A stretch of 47,290 bases of DNA from an uncultured Acetobacteraceae bacterium. GTDB lineage: Bacteria > Pseudomonadota > Alphaproteobacteria > Acetobacterales > Acetobacteraceae. The notes under the pieces are model-generated. The model saw nothing but the letters and a program-made list of their open reading frames with translations. It made no database searches and was not told the DNA's origin. The DNA is taken from positions 1 to 47,290 of the forward strand of contig CALMVI010000072.1 of NCBI GenBank assembly GCA_937873095.1, given 5' to 3'. Position 1 is the first letter of the stretch; every line of letters begins with the position of its first letter. The position numbers were made by a program, and so were the translations under genes. Below, in pieces: positions 26,298 to 35,640 of the stretch.

Positions 26298-27746
26298 ATG
26301 TCCGACGAGAGCGCGCTTCTGACCACGGAGGAGATGTCTCGCGCCGACCGGCTGACCATCGAGGCCGGCACCGACGGGGCTACCCTGATGGCGCGCGCCG
26401 GTCTGGCCGTCGCGTCGGAGATCAGGCGGCGCTACCCGCCGGGCCGGGCCGCCGTGCTGTGCGGCCCCGGCAACAACGGCGGCGACGGGTTCGTCGTGGC
26501 GCGCCACCTGGCGCGCGCCGGCTGGCGCGTCCGGCTCGGCCTGCTCGGGCGCGCTGAGGATCTGCGCGGCGAGGCGCGCCACCATGCCGAACGCTGGACC
26601 GGCGCCATCGAGCCGGCGACGCCCGCGATCGTGGACGGGGCAAGCGTCGTCGTGGACGCGGTGTTCGGCGCGGGGCTGTCCAGGCCGTTCGACGGGCCGG
26701 CCCAGCAGGCCTTGCGCGCCGCGTCCGCCGCCGGCGCGGCCCTCATCGCCATCGACGTGCCGAGCGGCGTTGCGGGCGACACCGGCGCCGATCTTGGCGC
26801 CACCCAGGCCGCGCTGACCGTCACGTTCTTTCGCAAGAAGCCCGGCCATCTGCTGCTGCCCGGCCGTGCGCTGTGCGGCGAGCTGGTCGTGCGCGACATC
26901 GGCATCGCGCCGGGCGTGCTGCGCACGCTGCAGCCGTCCTGCTTCGAGAACACCCCGTCGCTGTGGCGCCACGCCCTGCCCGTTGCCTCGGCGGACGGCA
27001 ACAAGTTCGGCCGCGGGCACGCTCTGGTCTATGGCGGTGGCACGACGACCGGTGCCGCCCGCATGGCGGCGCGCGCCGCGGCCCGCGCCGGCGCCGGCCT
27101 GACCAGCCTCGTCGTGCCGGCGCAGGCCTGGGCGGTCTATGCCGGCGCCCTGACCAGCATCATGGTGCGCGCGCTGCACGGCGACGCCGACCTCGCGGTG
27201 ATCCTGGCCGACCCCAGGATCACCGCGATGCTCATCGGCCCGGGCGCCGGCACCGGCGCCGACACGCGCGCCCACGCGCTCGCCATGCTGGCGACGCGCC
27301 GGCCAGTGCTGCTCGACGCGGATGCGATCACCGTGTTCGCCGCCGATCCCGCCCGCCTGTTCGCCGCCATCGCCGGCCCCTGCGTGCTGACCCCGCACGA
27401 GGGCGAGTTCGCCCGCCTGTTCCGGCTGGACGGCGACAAGCTGGCGCGCGCGCGGCAGGCAGCCGCGCTCAGCGGTGCCGTGGTTGTGCTGAAAGGCAGC
27501 GACACGGTGGTGGCGAGCCCCGACGGCAGGGCGGCGATCAACGCCAACGCGCCGCCGACTCTCGCCACGGCCGGCTCGGGCGACGTGCTCGGCGGTCTGA
27601 TCCTGGGCCTGCTGGCGCAGGGCACGGCCGCGTTCGAAGCCGCCTGCGCAGGCGTCTGGCTGCACGGCGCGGCGGCCGCGCTGTCGGGCCCAGGGCTGCT
27701 GGCGGAGGACCTGCCTGATTTGGTGCCGGTGGTGCTGCGGGGCTGA
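26298..27746 (+). CDS. nnr: Bifunctional NAD(P)HX epimerase / ADP-dependent dehydratase
   Basis: Repairs hydrated NAD(P)H. Residues 1 to about 215 are the epimerase (YjeF_N) with CGPGNNGGDGFVVARHL at 55-71 and VDAVFGAGLSRPF. About 225-482 are the ribokinase-like dehydratase (FGRGHALVYGGGTTTGAARMAARAA, VLTPHEGEFARLF, VVLKGSDTVVASPDG, PTLATAGSGDVLGGLILGLLAQG). Both active sites look intact. It is divergent from the M16 gene. The 145-bp repeat starts 6 bp after its stop and probably terminates it. Confidence 0.95.
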   Translation: MSDESALLTTEEMSRADRLTIEAGTDGATLMARAGLAVASEIRRRYPPGRAAVLCGPGNNGGDGFVVARHLARAGWRVRLGLLGRAEDLRGEARHHAERWTGAIEPATPAIVDGASVVVDAVFGAGLSRPFDGPAQQALRAASAAGAALIAIDVPSGVAGDTGADLGATQAALTVTFFRKKPGHLLLPGRALCGELVVRDIGIAPGVLRTLQPSCFENTPSLWRHALPVASADGNKFGRGHALVYGGGTTTGAARMAARAAARAGAGLTSLVVPAQAWAVYAGALTSIMVRALHGDADLAVILADPRITAMLIGPGAGTGADTRAHALAMLATRRPVLLDADAITVFAADPARLFAAIAGPCVLTPHEGEFARLFRLDGDKLARARQAAALSGAVVVLKGSDTVVASPDGRAAINANAPPTLATAGSGDVLGGLILGLLAQGTAAFEAACAGVWLHGAAAALSGPGLLAEDLPDLVPVVLRG

Positions 27747-27752
27747 CTTGAA

Positions 27753-27897
27753 AAAGGCCAGGGGCGCTGCCCCTGGACCCCGCTGGGATTTGAAACCCCA
27801 GACCCCCAATTCTTAAAGTAAGGATTTCAAAGGCTAGCCTTTGATGGGGTCCAGGGGCGTCGTGCGAAGCACGCTGGCGCATGACGCCCCTGGCCTT
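27753..27897. repeat. 145-bp palindromic repeat, copy 1 (left border of the EPS locus)
   Basis: Terminal inverted repeats AAGGCCAGGGGC ... GCCCCTGGCCTT. Internal hairpins include GGGGCGTCGTGCGAAGCACG-type and TTTCAAAGGC/GCCTTTGA-type arms. An inverted copy of the same length at 43576-43720 differs only at a modest number of positions. It lies between the converging nnr and FemAB-like genes. It has no coding capacity and is MITE-like in form. Confidence 0.9.
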
Positions 27898-27899
27898 AC

Positions 27900-28898
27900 C
27901 TAAAGGTAGGTCTCCGCCGCCTTGTTGCGGAACGGGTTGGACAGCCGCCCTGCCACCTTGTGCCCCAGTGTGAATTTGCTGACCACGTAGCGCGGCGCGA
28001 TCTCGCCGCCGAAGCCGGTGAAGAACAACGCTCCGCCAGACGAGACCACGCCCTCGAAATCGAAGATCAGGCCGCGGGCCGCGATGTCGCGCATGGCGTC
28101 CCACAGCAGCAGGCTGACCGCGCCGTTGCCTGCGTCCCGCCGCCGCGTGCTCAGCAGGTAATACGCCGCCTGCGTGTCCCAGACGTAGAAGATGGCGGCC
28201 GCCGGCTCGCCGGACGCCGAGTCGGCGGCGATGATGCGCCCCTGCCCGCGCCGGATCGCGGCCTCGCACAGTCGGACGATCAGCGGCGCGTCGTAATGGC
28301 TGCGACGTCCCGCCGAGGCGATGTTGCGGACGTAGAAGGCGGCGAACGCCTCGATGTCGGCCAGTTCGTGCGTGCGGTGCCGTTCGCCGGCGCGGCGGAT
28401 GACGTTGCGGGTTTTGTCGCGCATGTTGCGCCACAGCAGCTCGGCCGGCTGGGGCGCCACCTCGAAGGTGAACTGCACCGAAGTGTCGTAGCCCTGCTCC
28501 TGATAGGCCAGCGTGTCTCGCGTGCCGCGATGCAGCTTCTGCCAGAAGCCGCTGCAGGCGGGAACCTGGCGCAGCAGGTCGCGCGTGATCTGGGCGCGGC
28601 GCAGCACCCGGTTGCAGGCCGCACCAGGACCGTCATCCAGGGCAGGTCCCAGGAAATGGGTCAGCGGCGGCATCCCGCACAGAAACTGACCCGCAAAGAT
28701 CCGCTCCCGGACATAGGGGAAACGCCCGACCGCCCGGCCGGACTGCTTGACCACCGCTTCGCAGTAATCGCCCCCGGTTGCCGCATCCAGCCACCAGGAC
28801 TGGTGGAAGATCGTCGGCCGCAACGGGTCGAACGGTGCTGCGGTCCGGTCGGACTGGGGCGGCACGTCCGGTGTGAGCGTGAACCCGAGTTCCACCAT
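27900..28898 (-). CDS. FemAB/GNAT-like acyltransferase of the EPS operon
   Basis: A 332-aa protein with a C-terminal GNAT-type fold like the BioF2/FemAB-related acetyltransferases of exopolysaccharide loci. The segment MRDKTRNVIRRAGERHRTHELADIEAFAAFY is followed by GRIIAADSASGEPAAAIFYVWDTQAAYYLLSTRR and NGAVSLLLWDAMRDIAARGLIFDFEGVVSSG. The last pattern (nGa...L.wdai..a...G...fDf.G) is typical of these enzymes. It may transfer an acyl or aminoacyl group to the sugar chain. The ATG at 28898 is chosen; an in-frame start at 28934 would add 12 unconserved residues. It is the last gene of the minus-strand EPS operon, 99 bp after glf, and ends at the 145-bp repeat. Confidence 0.78.
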   Translation of the reverse strand: MVELGFTLTPDVPPQSDRTAAPFDPLRPTIFHQSWWLDAATGGDYCEAVVKQSGRAVGRFPYVRERIFAGQFLCGMPPLTHFLGPALDDGPGAACNRVLRRAQITRDLLRQVPACSGFWQKLHRGTRDTLAYQEQGYDTSVQFTFEVAPQPAELLWRNMRDKTRNVIRRAGERHRTHELADIEAFAAFYVRNIASAGRRSHYDAPLIVRLCEAAIRRGQGRIIAADSASGEPAAAIFYVWDTQAAYYLLSTRRRDAGNGAVSLLLWDAMRDIAARGLIFDFEGVVSSGGALFFTGFGGEIAPRYVVSKFTLGHKVAGRLSNPFRNKAAETYL

Positions 28899-28997
28899 GG
28901 CGCGCAACGTACCCCCTCCCGGACAACCGCTCAAGCCAAGCGGGCCGGCCGCTTCTCCGGCAGCCGGCCCGTCAACGCGGCGTGGGGGTGCGGGATG

Positions 28998-30179
28998 CTA
29001 CTCGGCGGCCTGCCGCGACGCGGTGGCGGCGCCCGTGGCCAGGGGCATCAACTCGTTCTCGAACGATTTCAGCCCGGCGCCGATCGCCTGGTGCATGTCC
29101 AGGTAGCGATACGTGCCGAGCCGCCCGCCGAAGATGACGTTCGGCTCCCGCTCGGCCAGGGCCGCGTAGCCGTCGTACAGGTCGCGGTCCGCCGGCGTGT
29201 TGATCGGGTAGTAAGGCTCGTCCTCGCGCGCCGCGAAACGCGAGTATTCGCGCATGATCAGCGTGTGCTCGCGCGAGTGCTTGCGCTCGGGATGCAGGTG
29301 CTTGAACTCGTGAATGCGGGTGAAGCGCACGTCCGCATCGGGGTAGTTCACCACCGACGCGCCCTGGTAATCCTCCACCGGCGGCCGCTCGATCTCGAAA
29401 TCCAGCGTGCGCCAGCCGAGCGTGCCGAGCCGGTAGTCGAAATAGCGGTCGATGGCGCCGGTATAGATGATGACCGCGTCCGGCCGAAGCTGCGGCCGCA
29501 CGTCGAAGAAGTCGCAGTTGCACACCACCTTGATTTTCGGGTCGGCGAAGATCCGCTCGAAGATGGCGTGGTAGCCGTCCACCGGCAGGCCCTCGTAGAT
29601 GTCGTTGAAGTAGAAATCGTTGTAGTTGAAGCGCACCGGCAGCCGCTTGATGGTTTCGGCCGGCAGCAGCTTCGGATCGGTCTCCCACTGCTTGGCGGTG
29701 TAGGTCTGGATGAAGGCCTCGTAGAGGTCACGGCCGATCAGACTGATCGCCTTCTGCTCAAAATTCTGCGGATCGTCGAAACCCTCCGACGCCGCCTTGG
29801 CCTCGATGAACGCTGCGGCCTCCGACGGCTTGAGGTCGACGCCGAAGAAATTGTTCAAGGTCATCAGGTTGATCGGCATGGTGTACATCCGCCCGGCATG
29901 CCGCGTCAGCACCCGGTGGCGGTAGTTGTTGAACTGCGTGAACCGGTTGATCCACGCCCAGACATCGGTCTGCGAGGTGTGGAACAGATGCGTGCCGTAG
30001 CGGTGGTACTCGATGCCGGTCGCAGGATCGCGCTCGGAAAACGAGTTCCCGCCGAAATGGTCCCGCCGCTCCAGAACCAGCACCGGCTCGCCCAGCACCG
30101 AGGCGATGCGTTCGGCCATGACCGCGCCGAAGAAGCCGCTGCCCGCGATCACGTACTTATAATCTGCTGCACCAATCAT
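28998..30179 (-). CDS. glf: UDP-galactopyranose mutase
   Basis: Flavoenzyme that turns UDP-galactopyranose into UDP-galactofuranose, so the polymer made here probably contains galactofuranose. The 393-aa product has the FAD Rossmann motif YVIAGSGFFGAVMAERIA (GxGxxG at 13-18) with VLERRDHFGGNSF. It also has EYHRYGTHLFHTS, YTAKQWETDP, RFNYNDFYFNDIYEGLPVDGYHAIFERI and the C-terminal FGGRLGTYRYLDMHQAIGA. The ATG at 30179 overlaps the stop of the preceding gene (ATGA), so a much longer open frame upstream is not used. Identification is secure. Confidence 0.96.
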   Translation of the reverse strand: MIGAADYKYVIAGSGFFGAVMAERIASVLGEPVLVLERRDHFGGNSFSERDPATGIEYHRYGTHLFHTSQTDVWAWINRFTQFNNYRHRVLTRHAGRMYTMPINLMTLNNFFGVDLKPSEAAAFIEAKAASEGFDDPQNFEQKAISLIGRDLYEAFIQTYTAKQWETDPKLLPAETIKRLPVRFNYNDFYFNDIYEGLPVDGYHAIFERIFADPKIKVVCNCDFFDVRPQLRPDAVIIYTGAIDRYFDYRLGTLGWRTLDFEIERPPVEDYQGASVVNYPDADVRFTRIHEFKHLHPERKHSREHTLIMREYSRFAAREDEPYYPINTPADRDLYDGYAALAEREPNVIFGGRLGTYRYLDMHQAIGAGLKSFENELMPLATGAATASRQAAE

Positions 30180-31108
30180 CGTGTTGCCCTTTCGGCGGCT
30201 GTAAGCGAGGCCACGCCCTGGCCGATCGTGCGGCGGGCCTTTGTCATGAAGCTTCTGGTCAGCACCGGAAGGTACTGCCTGGCAGGCAGCCGGCGCAGCT
30301 TGCGGTGGAACAGGCTGGCAGGGTTGAGGTAGCCGGCCAGGCCGATGCGGTATTTGTGCAGGCTGTCGACGTAACGCCGCTGGTCGAGGACGGGATGCAC
30401 GAAGGCATGACCGGCCAGCAGGCCGGCATCGGCCTCCAGATAGGGCGGCCAGTGGTCGTAGGCGGAGGTGTCGCCGAACTCGCTCAGCTCGTGGCAGACG
30501 AACCCGGCCAGCGCCAGCTCGGTCGGCACGAACCCCTCGCAGAACGGCCAGGATGCCTGCGTGCCCTCCGCCAGCGCCCTGCCCTGCGACAGCCGGCGTT
30601 CGAACAGGTGGTCGAGCGCCGCGCCGGAGAACAGCGACACGCAGATCAGCTGGTGCCGCAACCGGTCCAGCGGATAGACCCCGGCGCAACTGTCGCGCCA
30701 GAACCAGTCCTGCACCGCCTCGCCCTTGGTCAGCCCGACATAATCGGCGGCAGCCGCCTCAACCTCGGCGATCAGCGAGGCGATCGGCCGGTTGATCACC
30801 ACGTCGTATTCGAGCTGGAAATAGCAGTCGTAGTCCGGGCACTGGCGGCGCAGCGCGTAGAGCGGATAGTCGCCGTTGAACCACAGCAGGTTGCCCTCGC
30901 CCGCCCGTGGCAGGCCCATCGCCAGCAGCGACTCCTCGGTCACCCGCACCACGCGGTCGTGCGGCACCGCGACCGGCCCCCGCGTCTCGTCGACCAGAAC
31001 GATCACGTCGGTGCCGCCGGACACGGCAAGCAGGCGGTCGAACTGGCGCTGCGCGAAGCCGTCCCAGAAATGCGTCCGGAACACGGTGGCGGCCTTGGAC
31101 GCGCTCAC
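30176..31108 (-). CDS. EPS-locus protein of unknown family, possible glycosyltransferase
   Basis: A 310-aa soluble protein. A Rossmann-like start (RTHFWDGFAQRQFDRLLAVSGGTDVIVLVDET) and a short acidic motif after a beta strand, YFQLEYDVVINRP (about residue 115), recall the nucleotide-sugar/metal site of GT-A enzymes, though the motif is EYD rather than DxD. Conserved-looking aromatic and acidic stretches follow (WFWRDSCAGVYPLDRL, FCEGFVPTELALAGF). Both ends overlap neighbours by 4 nt (GTGA with the GT4 stop, ATGA with glf), so it belongs to the same pathway. Glycosyltransferase is the most likely reading but rests on weak motifs. Confidence 0.6.
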   Translation of the reverse strand: MSASKAATVFRTHFWDGFAQRQFDRLLAVSGGTDVIVLVDETRGPVAVPHDRVVRVTEESLLAMGLPRAGEGNLLWFNGDYPLYALRRQCPDYDCYFQLEYDVVINRPIASLIAEVEAAAADYVGLTKGEAVQDWFWRDSCAGVYPLDRLRHQLICVSLFSGAALDHLFERRLSQGRALAEGTQASWPFCEGFVPTELALAGFVCHELSEFGDTSAYDHWPPYLEADAGLLAGHAFVHPVLDQRRYVDSLHKYRIGLAGYLNPASLFHRKLRRLPARQYLPVLTRSFMTKARRTIGQGVASLTAAERATR

Positions 31109-32301
31109 GACGCGATCTCCCTGGCGGAGGCCAACGGCACAGGTGCGGCTCGCCGGCGCGCATCGGACAGCGCCGCTTCGTACACGCCCACCGTCATCCG
31201 GGCGATCTCCCCCCAGCCAGGCAGGGTGTTTGTCAGCCGCCGCACCGCGTCGGCCTGGCGTGCGGCCATCGCGCGGTCGGCCAGGATGGCGCCCAAAGCG
31301 GCGGTCAGCGCCGGCACGTCGCCTGGCGGAAGCAGCGCGCCGTGCACCCCGTCCTCGATGGTTTCGGCGAAGCTGCCGAGGCGCGACGCGATCACCGGCC
31401 GGCCATGCGCCAGGGCCAGCGAAAGCACGCCGCTCGCCTCGATCTCGCGATACGGAAACACCGCGACCGAGCCGGGCGGGAACACGGCGGCGATCTCGTC
31501 ATCGGCGACGAAGCGCGGCTCGATCGCGACACGGCCGGCAACGCCCCGCGCTGCCGCCAGCGAACGCAGCATTGCGAGGTCCATGTAGGGCTGGCCCACG
31601 ATGCGCACGCTCGCCTGGGCCTGCAGCGCCTCCGGCAGGGCGGCGAACGCCTCGATCAGCAGGTCGGCCCCCTTGTAGGGCTTGATCTTGCCGAACAGCA
31701 CGAAGCTCAGCGTGCCCTGCATGGGGTCGGCCAGGCCCGCTGCCGCCTCGGCGAGCGGGCCGTGCGGCAGCTGGCACAGCCTGGACGCAGGGATGCCGAG
31801 TGCGGCCAGACGCTGAACGCCCTGGCGCGTATGCACGATCAGCCGGTCGCACCGGCGCAGCGATGCGGCGAAGCCAGCGCGCTGCAGGCGGGCGGTCGGG
31901 CTGCCGTTGAACGGGTCGGTGTCGTGCACCGTCAGCACCACCGGCGCGATCTCGGCAAAGCCCGGCAGCAGCGCCTGGTCCAGCCCGGGCAGCGGCAGCC
32001 ACTGGAAATGGATCACGTCGGGCCGCGAGCGGGCCAGGCGGCGTCGCAGGCGCAGCATGCTGACCGCGTGGTCCACCCCCTTGACCGCCAGCCGCGCGGG
32101 CTTCGGCAGGCGCCGCACCGCGCGCGAGCCGGCCCAGCGATAGAAGCTCGGCTCGATGGCGACCCGGCCCGCGCCGCCATCCTGCTCGGTGAGCGTCCGG
32201 CCGTGCAGCGTGACGTCCTGGCCCGCATCCGTGAGCGCGCCGGCCAGCGCCGCATCGTAGGGCAGCGTGAACAGCGAGGGATCGATCAGCGCGACGCGCA
32301 T
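31105..32301 (-). CDS. Glycosyltransferase family 4
   Basis: A 398-aa GT-B enzyme. The N-terminal half holds VALIDPSLFTLPYDAALAGAL and PDVIHFQWLPLPGLDQALL. The C-terminal GT4 domain holds SFVLFGKIKPYKGADLLIEAFAAL, VRIVGQP, EPRFVADDEIAAVFPPGSVAVFPYREIEASGVLSLALAHGRPVIAS (E-x7-E-like donor site) and GVHGALLPPGDVPAL. It is probably a retaining transferase adding one sugar on the cytoplasmic side. The ATG at 32301 shares a base with the preceding stop (TGATG); the frame upstream of it is a shadow of the GT2 gene. Sugar specificity unknown. Confidence 0.9.
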   Translation of the reverse strand: MRVALIDPSLFTLPYDAALAGALTDAGQDVTLHGRTLTEQDGGAGRVAIEPSFYRWAGSRAVRRLPKPARLAVKGVDHAVSMLRLRRRLARSRPDVIHFQWLPLPGLDQALLPGFAEIAPVVLTVHDTDPFNGSPTARLQRAGFAASLRRCDRLIVHTRQGVQRLAALGIPASRLCQLPHGPLAEAAAGLADPMQGTLSFVLFGKIKPYKGADLLIEAFAALPEALQAQASVRIVGQPYMDLAMLRSLAAARGVAGRVAIEPRFVADDEIAAVFPPGSVAVFPYREIEASGVLSLALAHGRPVIASRLGSFAETIEDGVHGALLPPGDVPALTAALGAILADRAMAARQADAVRRLTNTLPGWGEIARMTVGVYEAALSDARRRAAPVPLASAREIAS

Positions 32302-33488
32302 CAGGTCCGCACCGCGGCGCCGATCTGCACCGACACGCCGGACCGCGCCGAGGCGGGCGGGTTCCAGGTCTGGAACGTGTCGCCCCTGCAGGACCGCCAC
32401 ACGCCGAGCCCGGTCGCGATCAGCGCCGCGAACACCTCGCGCAGCCTGCCCAGCGCCCCGCGCTGCGCGGCCGCAACCAGCCAGGTGCCCGCCACGGCCA
32501 GCAGCCCCGCCGCCCCGGCAGCCCGCGCGCCGGCGGCCAGCGCGATGGCGGCAAGGGCGAACACGCCCGATGCCGCCACGAAGTAGATCGACAGCCAGCG
32601 CAGCACCTTGTGCGACATGTATTTGTAGAGGTCGACCGCGGGCAGCCGGACCAGCCGGCCCCACAGCGCGCGGTTGACGTTGAACGCCTGGCAGGCGATC
32701 CGCACCTTGCGCCTGAACTCCTCGGCAGGACGCGACACCGAACTCTCGTAGGCGACAGCGTCGGCCACCCGCACGATCCTGGCCCCGTCGCACAGCACCG
32801 ACAGCGAGACGAACATGTCGTCGATCAGATGCGGCGGCGGCGGGCGGTGCAGCGCCCGGCGCAGCGCGAAGATCGAACCATCGGCACCCATCACGGACCC
32901 GGTCGCACTCTCCAGCGACTTTATGTGCTCCTCCAGCCGCCAGTACAGCGAACCGGTGGCGGCCGTGCTGGTCGGGTCGTCCGGATCCACGTAGCGCAGA
33001 TGGCCGCAGGCGCAGCCGACCGAGGGGTCGGCGAAGGGCGCGACCAGCCGCTCGATCGCGTCCTCGGCGAAGGTGACGTTGGCGTCGGTGAACACCACGA
33101 TCTCGGCATCGGTCAGGGCGACCAGGCGGTTCATGCCGGCGGTCTTGCCGTGCCGGTCGGCCGACACGACCAGCCGGATGCGCTCGCCGTAGCCCGCCAG
33201 GATCTGCGCGGTCGCATCCGTCGCCGCGTCGACATACACCAGGATCTCCAGGCCAGGCAGCCTCGCCCGGCAGGCGAGCAGGTTCTCCACCCGGGCTGCG
33301 ATGACCGACGCCTCGTTATAGGCGCAGACGCAGACCGCCAGCCGCGAGGGGCTGCGCCCGCCGGCCAAGGGGCGCGGGCGCAGCCGGGCGAGCGCCCGCA
33401 AGCTCAAAGGCAAGGTGGTGAACGGATGGGCTGCCAGAAACAGGGCGAGCGCCGCCAGAACGGCGCACGCCAAGGCCGGGTCCGTCAT
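32301..33488 (-). CDS. Membrane-bound glycosyltransferase family 2
   Basis: A 395-aa protein with an N-terminal membrane segment (ACAVLAALALFLAAHPF). The GT2 catalytic domain holds LAVCVCAYNEASVIAARVENLL, VYVDAATDATAQIL, VVFTDANVTF (DxD-like), VMGADGSIFALRR, DDMFVSLSVLCDGARI, and KVRIACQAFNVNRALW as a Q-x-x-x-W-like acceptor motif. At least three C-terminal membrane helices follow. This layout resembles ExoO/WcaA-like and processive enzymes such as hyaluronan synthase, but the operon's lipid-linked starter enzyme favours a single-sugar role. It starts 7 bp after the co-polymerase gene. Confidence 0.88.
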   Translation of the reverse strand: MTDPALACAVLAALALFLAAHPFTTLPLSLRALARLRPRPLAGGRSPSRLAVCVCAYNEASVIAARVENLLACRARLPGLEILVYVDAATDATAQILAGYGERIRLVVSADRHGKTAGMNRLVALTDAEIVVFTDANVTFAEDAIERLVAPFADPSVGCACGHLRYVDPDDPTSTAATGSLYWRLEEHIKSLESATGSVMGADGSIFALRRALHRPPPPHLIDDMFVSLSVLCDGARIVRVADAVAYESSVSRPAEEFRRKVRIACQAFNVNRALWGRLVRLPAVDLYKYMSHKVLRWLSIYFVAASGVFALAAIALAAGARAAGAAGLLAVAGTWLVAAAQRGALGRLREVFAALIATGLGVWRSCRGDTFQTWNPPASARSGVSVQIGAAVRT

Positions 33489-33495
33489 GCGGCCC

Positions 33496-35598
33496 TCACG
33501 ACACGAGCAGGATGGCGGCGAGCGGACTGCGCGAAAGCCCCCGCAGGCGTGCGACCAGGGACGCGCCCTCGGCGGCGTCCTTCAGCGCGGCCTCCTCGAT
33601 CACGAGCACGGTCACGTCGGCGCTGCGCACCACGGTGACCGCGTCCGCCTGCGCCGCCTCGGGTGCGCCGAGCACGATGTGGTCGTACTCGCCGCGTGCC
33701 TCTGCCAGCAGGTTTTCCAGGCCGACCGGCTGCGGTGCGGCGGTACCGCCCTCCCTGCGCCCGAGCAGGAGCTGCAGCCCGGGCACCCGGTCGGCGGCCA
33801 GGCAGTCCTGCCAGTCGGCGGCACCCGTCATCACCTCGGCCACCCGCCCGCCAGGGGCGCCCAGCGCGCGGCCGATGCCTCCGTTGCCGTTCGGGTCGCA
33901 ATCGACCAGCAGCACGCGCTGCCCGTCGCGAGCCACGGCGCGCGCATAGGCGGCAGCGACCGAAGAGGCCGACGCGCCCGCCTGGCCGCCGACGAACCCC
34001 ACCACCCGGGGCGGCGTGCGCGACAGCTGGTTCAGCGCCGCGCGCGCCAGGCGCAGCGCGTCGTTCTCCTCGCCGTCCCGCACCACCCGGTCCGCCAGCC
34101 CCGATTTGGCGGCGCGCGCGCGCAGGCTCGCCGCGACCGCCAGTCCAGCCTCCTGCGCGAAGGCAGCAGCACCGGAGCCGACCGACCGGCGCGTGAAGGC
34201 AAGCACCGCCATGCAGGCCAGCAGCGCGCCGCCGGCCCCTCCCGCGCCCGCGGCCATCTTGGTGTTCGGCGCGCTGGGAAAGCCCGGCGGCACCGCGTTG
34301 CTCAGCACCCGGACATCGGGCGTCTCGGTGCCAGTGGGCTGGTTGACGGTCTGCTGCGCCCGCTCGAGCAGGGTGCGGTACAGGTCGCGCCGGGTCGCCG
34401 CGTCCTGCTGCAGCTGGTCGAGCTCGGCCTGCGTGTTCTGCGCCGTGACGCCGGCCTGGCCCGCTGCCTTGAGCTGGGCCTGAACGTCGGCCTCGTGCGC
34501 GCGGGCCACGCGCAGCTGGGTGGCGAGCGACGCCACGATCCGGTGCGTCTCGCTGACGATCTCGCGCCGCGTGGCCGAAAGGTCGGCTTGGGCGCTGCGC
34601 AGCGCCGGGTAGGCCGGGCCGTAATGCTGCGACAGGTCGGCGACCTTTGCCGCGGCCTGCGACTCCTCGCCGCGCAGCCGCGAGATGGTCTCCGACCCGA
34701 GCACGCTGGCCAGGGCGTCGGACGACCCGCCGGACGCCATCGCCTGGGCGCGTTCGTAATTGGCTTCGATCTGGCTGCGGTCGAGAGTGGCCCTGGACGC
34801 GGCAGTGGCCAGCTCCTGCAGCTGCTGCTGGCCGACGCTGCCGGCCGGCAGGCCGACCTGGCCCGACTGCCGGCGCAGGTCGCGCATCTGCTGCTCGATG
34901 CGCTCGATGTCGGCGCGCACCTGGTCGATGCGCTGGTTCATCGCCGCGTTGGCGCCCTGGTTGGCCGCCACGCGCCGTTGCGCCCGCCCCTCGATGTAGT
35001 CGGCGATCAGCGTGTTGACGAACCGCGCGGCCAGCGCCGGGTCGTGCGCGCTGAACGCGATGCCGATCACCAGGCTGCGGTTGTCCTGGCTGATGACCAG
35101 GTTGTGCATGACTGCGCCGATCAGCCCGTCATTGCTGGGCCCGGTGGTGGGCGTGCCGGGGGCGGCGCCGCTGGCGGGCAGGAAGCCCTGGAACCAGCCG
35201 CGAACCCTGTCCAGCAGCGTCGGCGGACGCAGGGCGGCGTTGAATTCGGGGTTGCGCTCGAGATGCAGCTCGCTGGTCACGCCCTCGACCAGCTGGCGGC
35301 CGTACAGGGCCTGCACCTCGGTGTGCACCAGCGGCATCGGGTCGGGCGCGTTGTCGTCCTTCAGCGCGCCCTGCAGCTCCGGGATGGCGATGCGGTCGCC
35401 CTCCACCGCCACCGCGGCACTGGCGGTGTAGGATTTGGGCAGGGCGCGGGTGTACATGTAGGCGCCGGCGGCACCCAGCAGCGCGCACAGCCCGATCGCC
35501 ACCGCGTAGCGCCGCAGCCGCGACACCAGCAGCATGATCGGCAGCGCCGAGCCGGACGGAACGGCCACCGCCGGGGCGGGCTGGACCAGGCTATCCAC
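33496..35598 (-). CDS. Polysaccharide co-polymerase (Wzz/GumC type) with degenerate BY-kinase domain
   Basis: A 700-aa inner-membrane protein setting chain length and linking to export. It has membrane segments at about 31-50 (YAVAIGLCALLGAAGAYMY) and 446-468, and between them the Wzz domain with long coiled coils (about 210-400). A C-terminal CpsD/ParA-like domain spans about 500-700. There the P-loop site reads GGQAGASASSVAAAYA (537-552), lacking the Walker A Lys. Walker A' is kept (VLLVDCDPN, 562-570). The Walker B position reads IVLGAPEA with Gly for Asp. No C-terminal tyrosine cluster is present. ATP hydrolysis and autophosphorylation are therefore unlikely. An intact AAA ATPase is encoded directly upstream. 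Confidence 0.88.
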   Translation of the reverse strand: MDSLVQPAPAVAVPSGSALPIMLLVSRLRRYAVAIGLCALLGAAGAYMYTRALPKSYTASAAVAVEGDRIAIPELQGALKDDNAPDPMPLVHTEVQALYGRQLVEGVTSELHLERNPEFNAALRPPTLLDRVRGWFQGFLPASGAAPGTPTTGPSNDGLIGAVMHNLVISQDNRSLVIGIAFSAHDPALAARFVNTLIADYIEGRAQRRVAANQGANAAMNQRIDQVRADIERIEQQMRDLRRQSGQVGLPAGSVGQQQLQELATAASRATLDRSQIEANYERAQAMASGGSSDALASVLGSETISRLRGEESQAAAKVADLSQHYGPAYPALRSAQADLSATRREIVSETHRIVASLATQLRVARAHEADVQAQLKAAGQAGVTAQNTQAELDQLQQDAATRRDLYRTLLERAQQTVNQPTGTETPDVRVLSNAVPPGFPSAPNTKMAAGAGGAGGALLACMAVLAFTRRSVGSGAAAFAQEAGLAVAASLRARAAKSGLADRVVRDGEENDALRLARAALNQLSRTPPRVVGFVGGQAGASASSVAAAYARAVARDGQRVLLVDCDPNGNGGIGRALGAPGGRVAEVMTGAADWQDCLAADRVPGLQLLLGRREGGTAAPQPVGLENLLAEARGEYDHIVLGAPEAAQADAVTVVRSADVTVLVIEEAALKDAAEGASLVARLRGLSRSPLAAILLVS

Positions 35599-35640
35599 CG
35601 GGGCGGCCTTCCGGTGCGCGCGCGTGCGGGCCCACGCTGG

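Noticed and set aside
23486-26557. A plus-strand open frame of over 1000 codons opposite the M16 peptidase
   Set aside because: It is the antisense shadow of a clear M16 protein with signal peptide and zinc site; its translation has no domain.
27753-27897. The 145-bp element considered as an insertion sequence
   Set aside because: It has terminal inverted repeats but no coding capacity for a transposase and no clear target duplication, so it is called a MITE-like/palindromic repeat.
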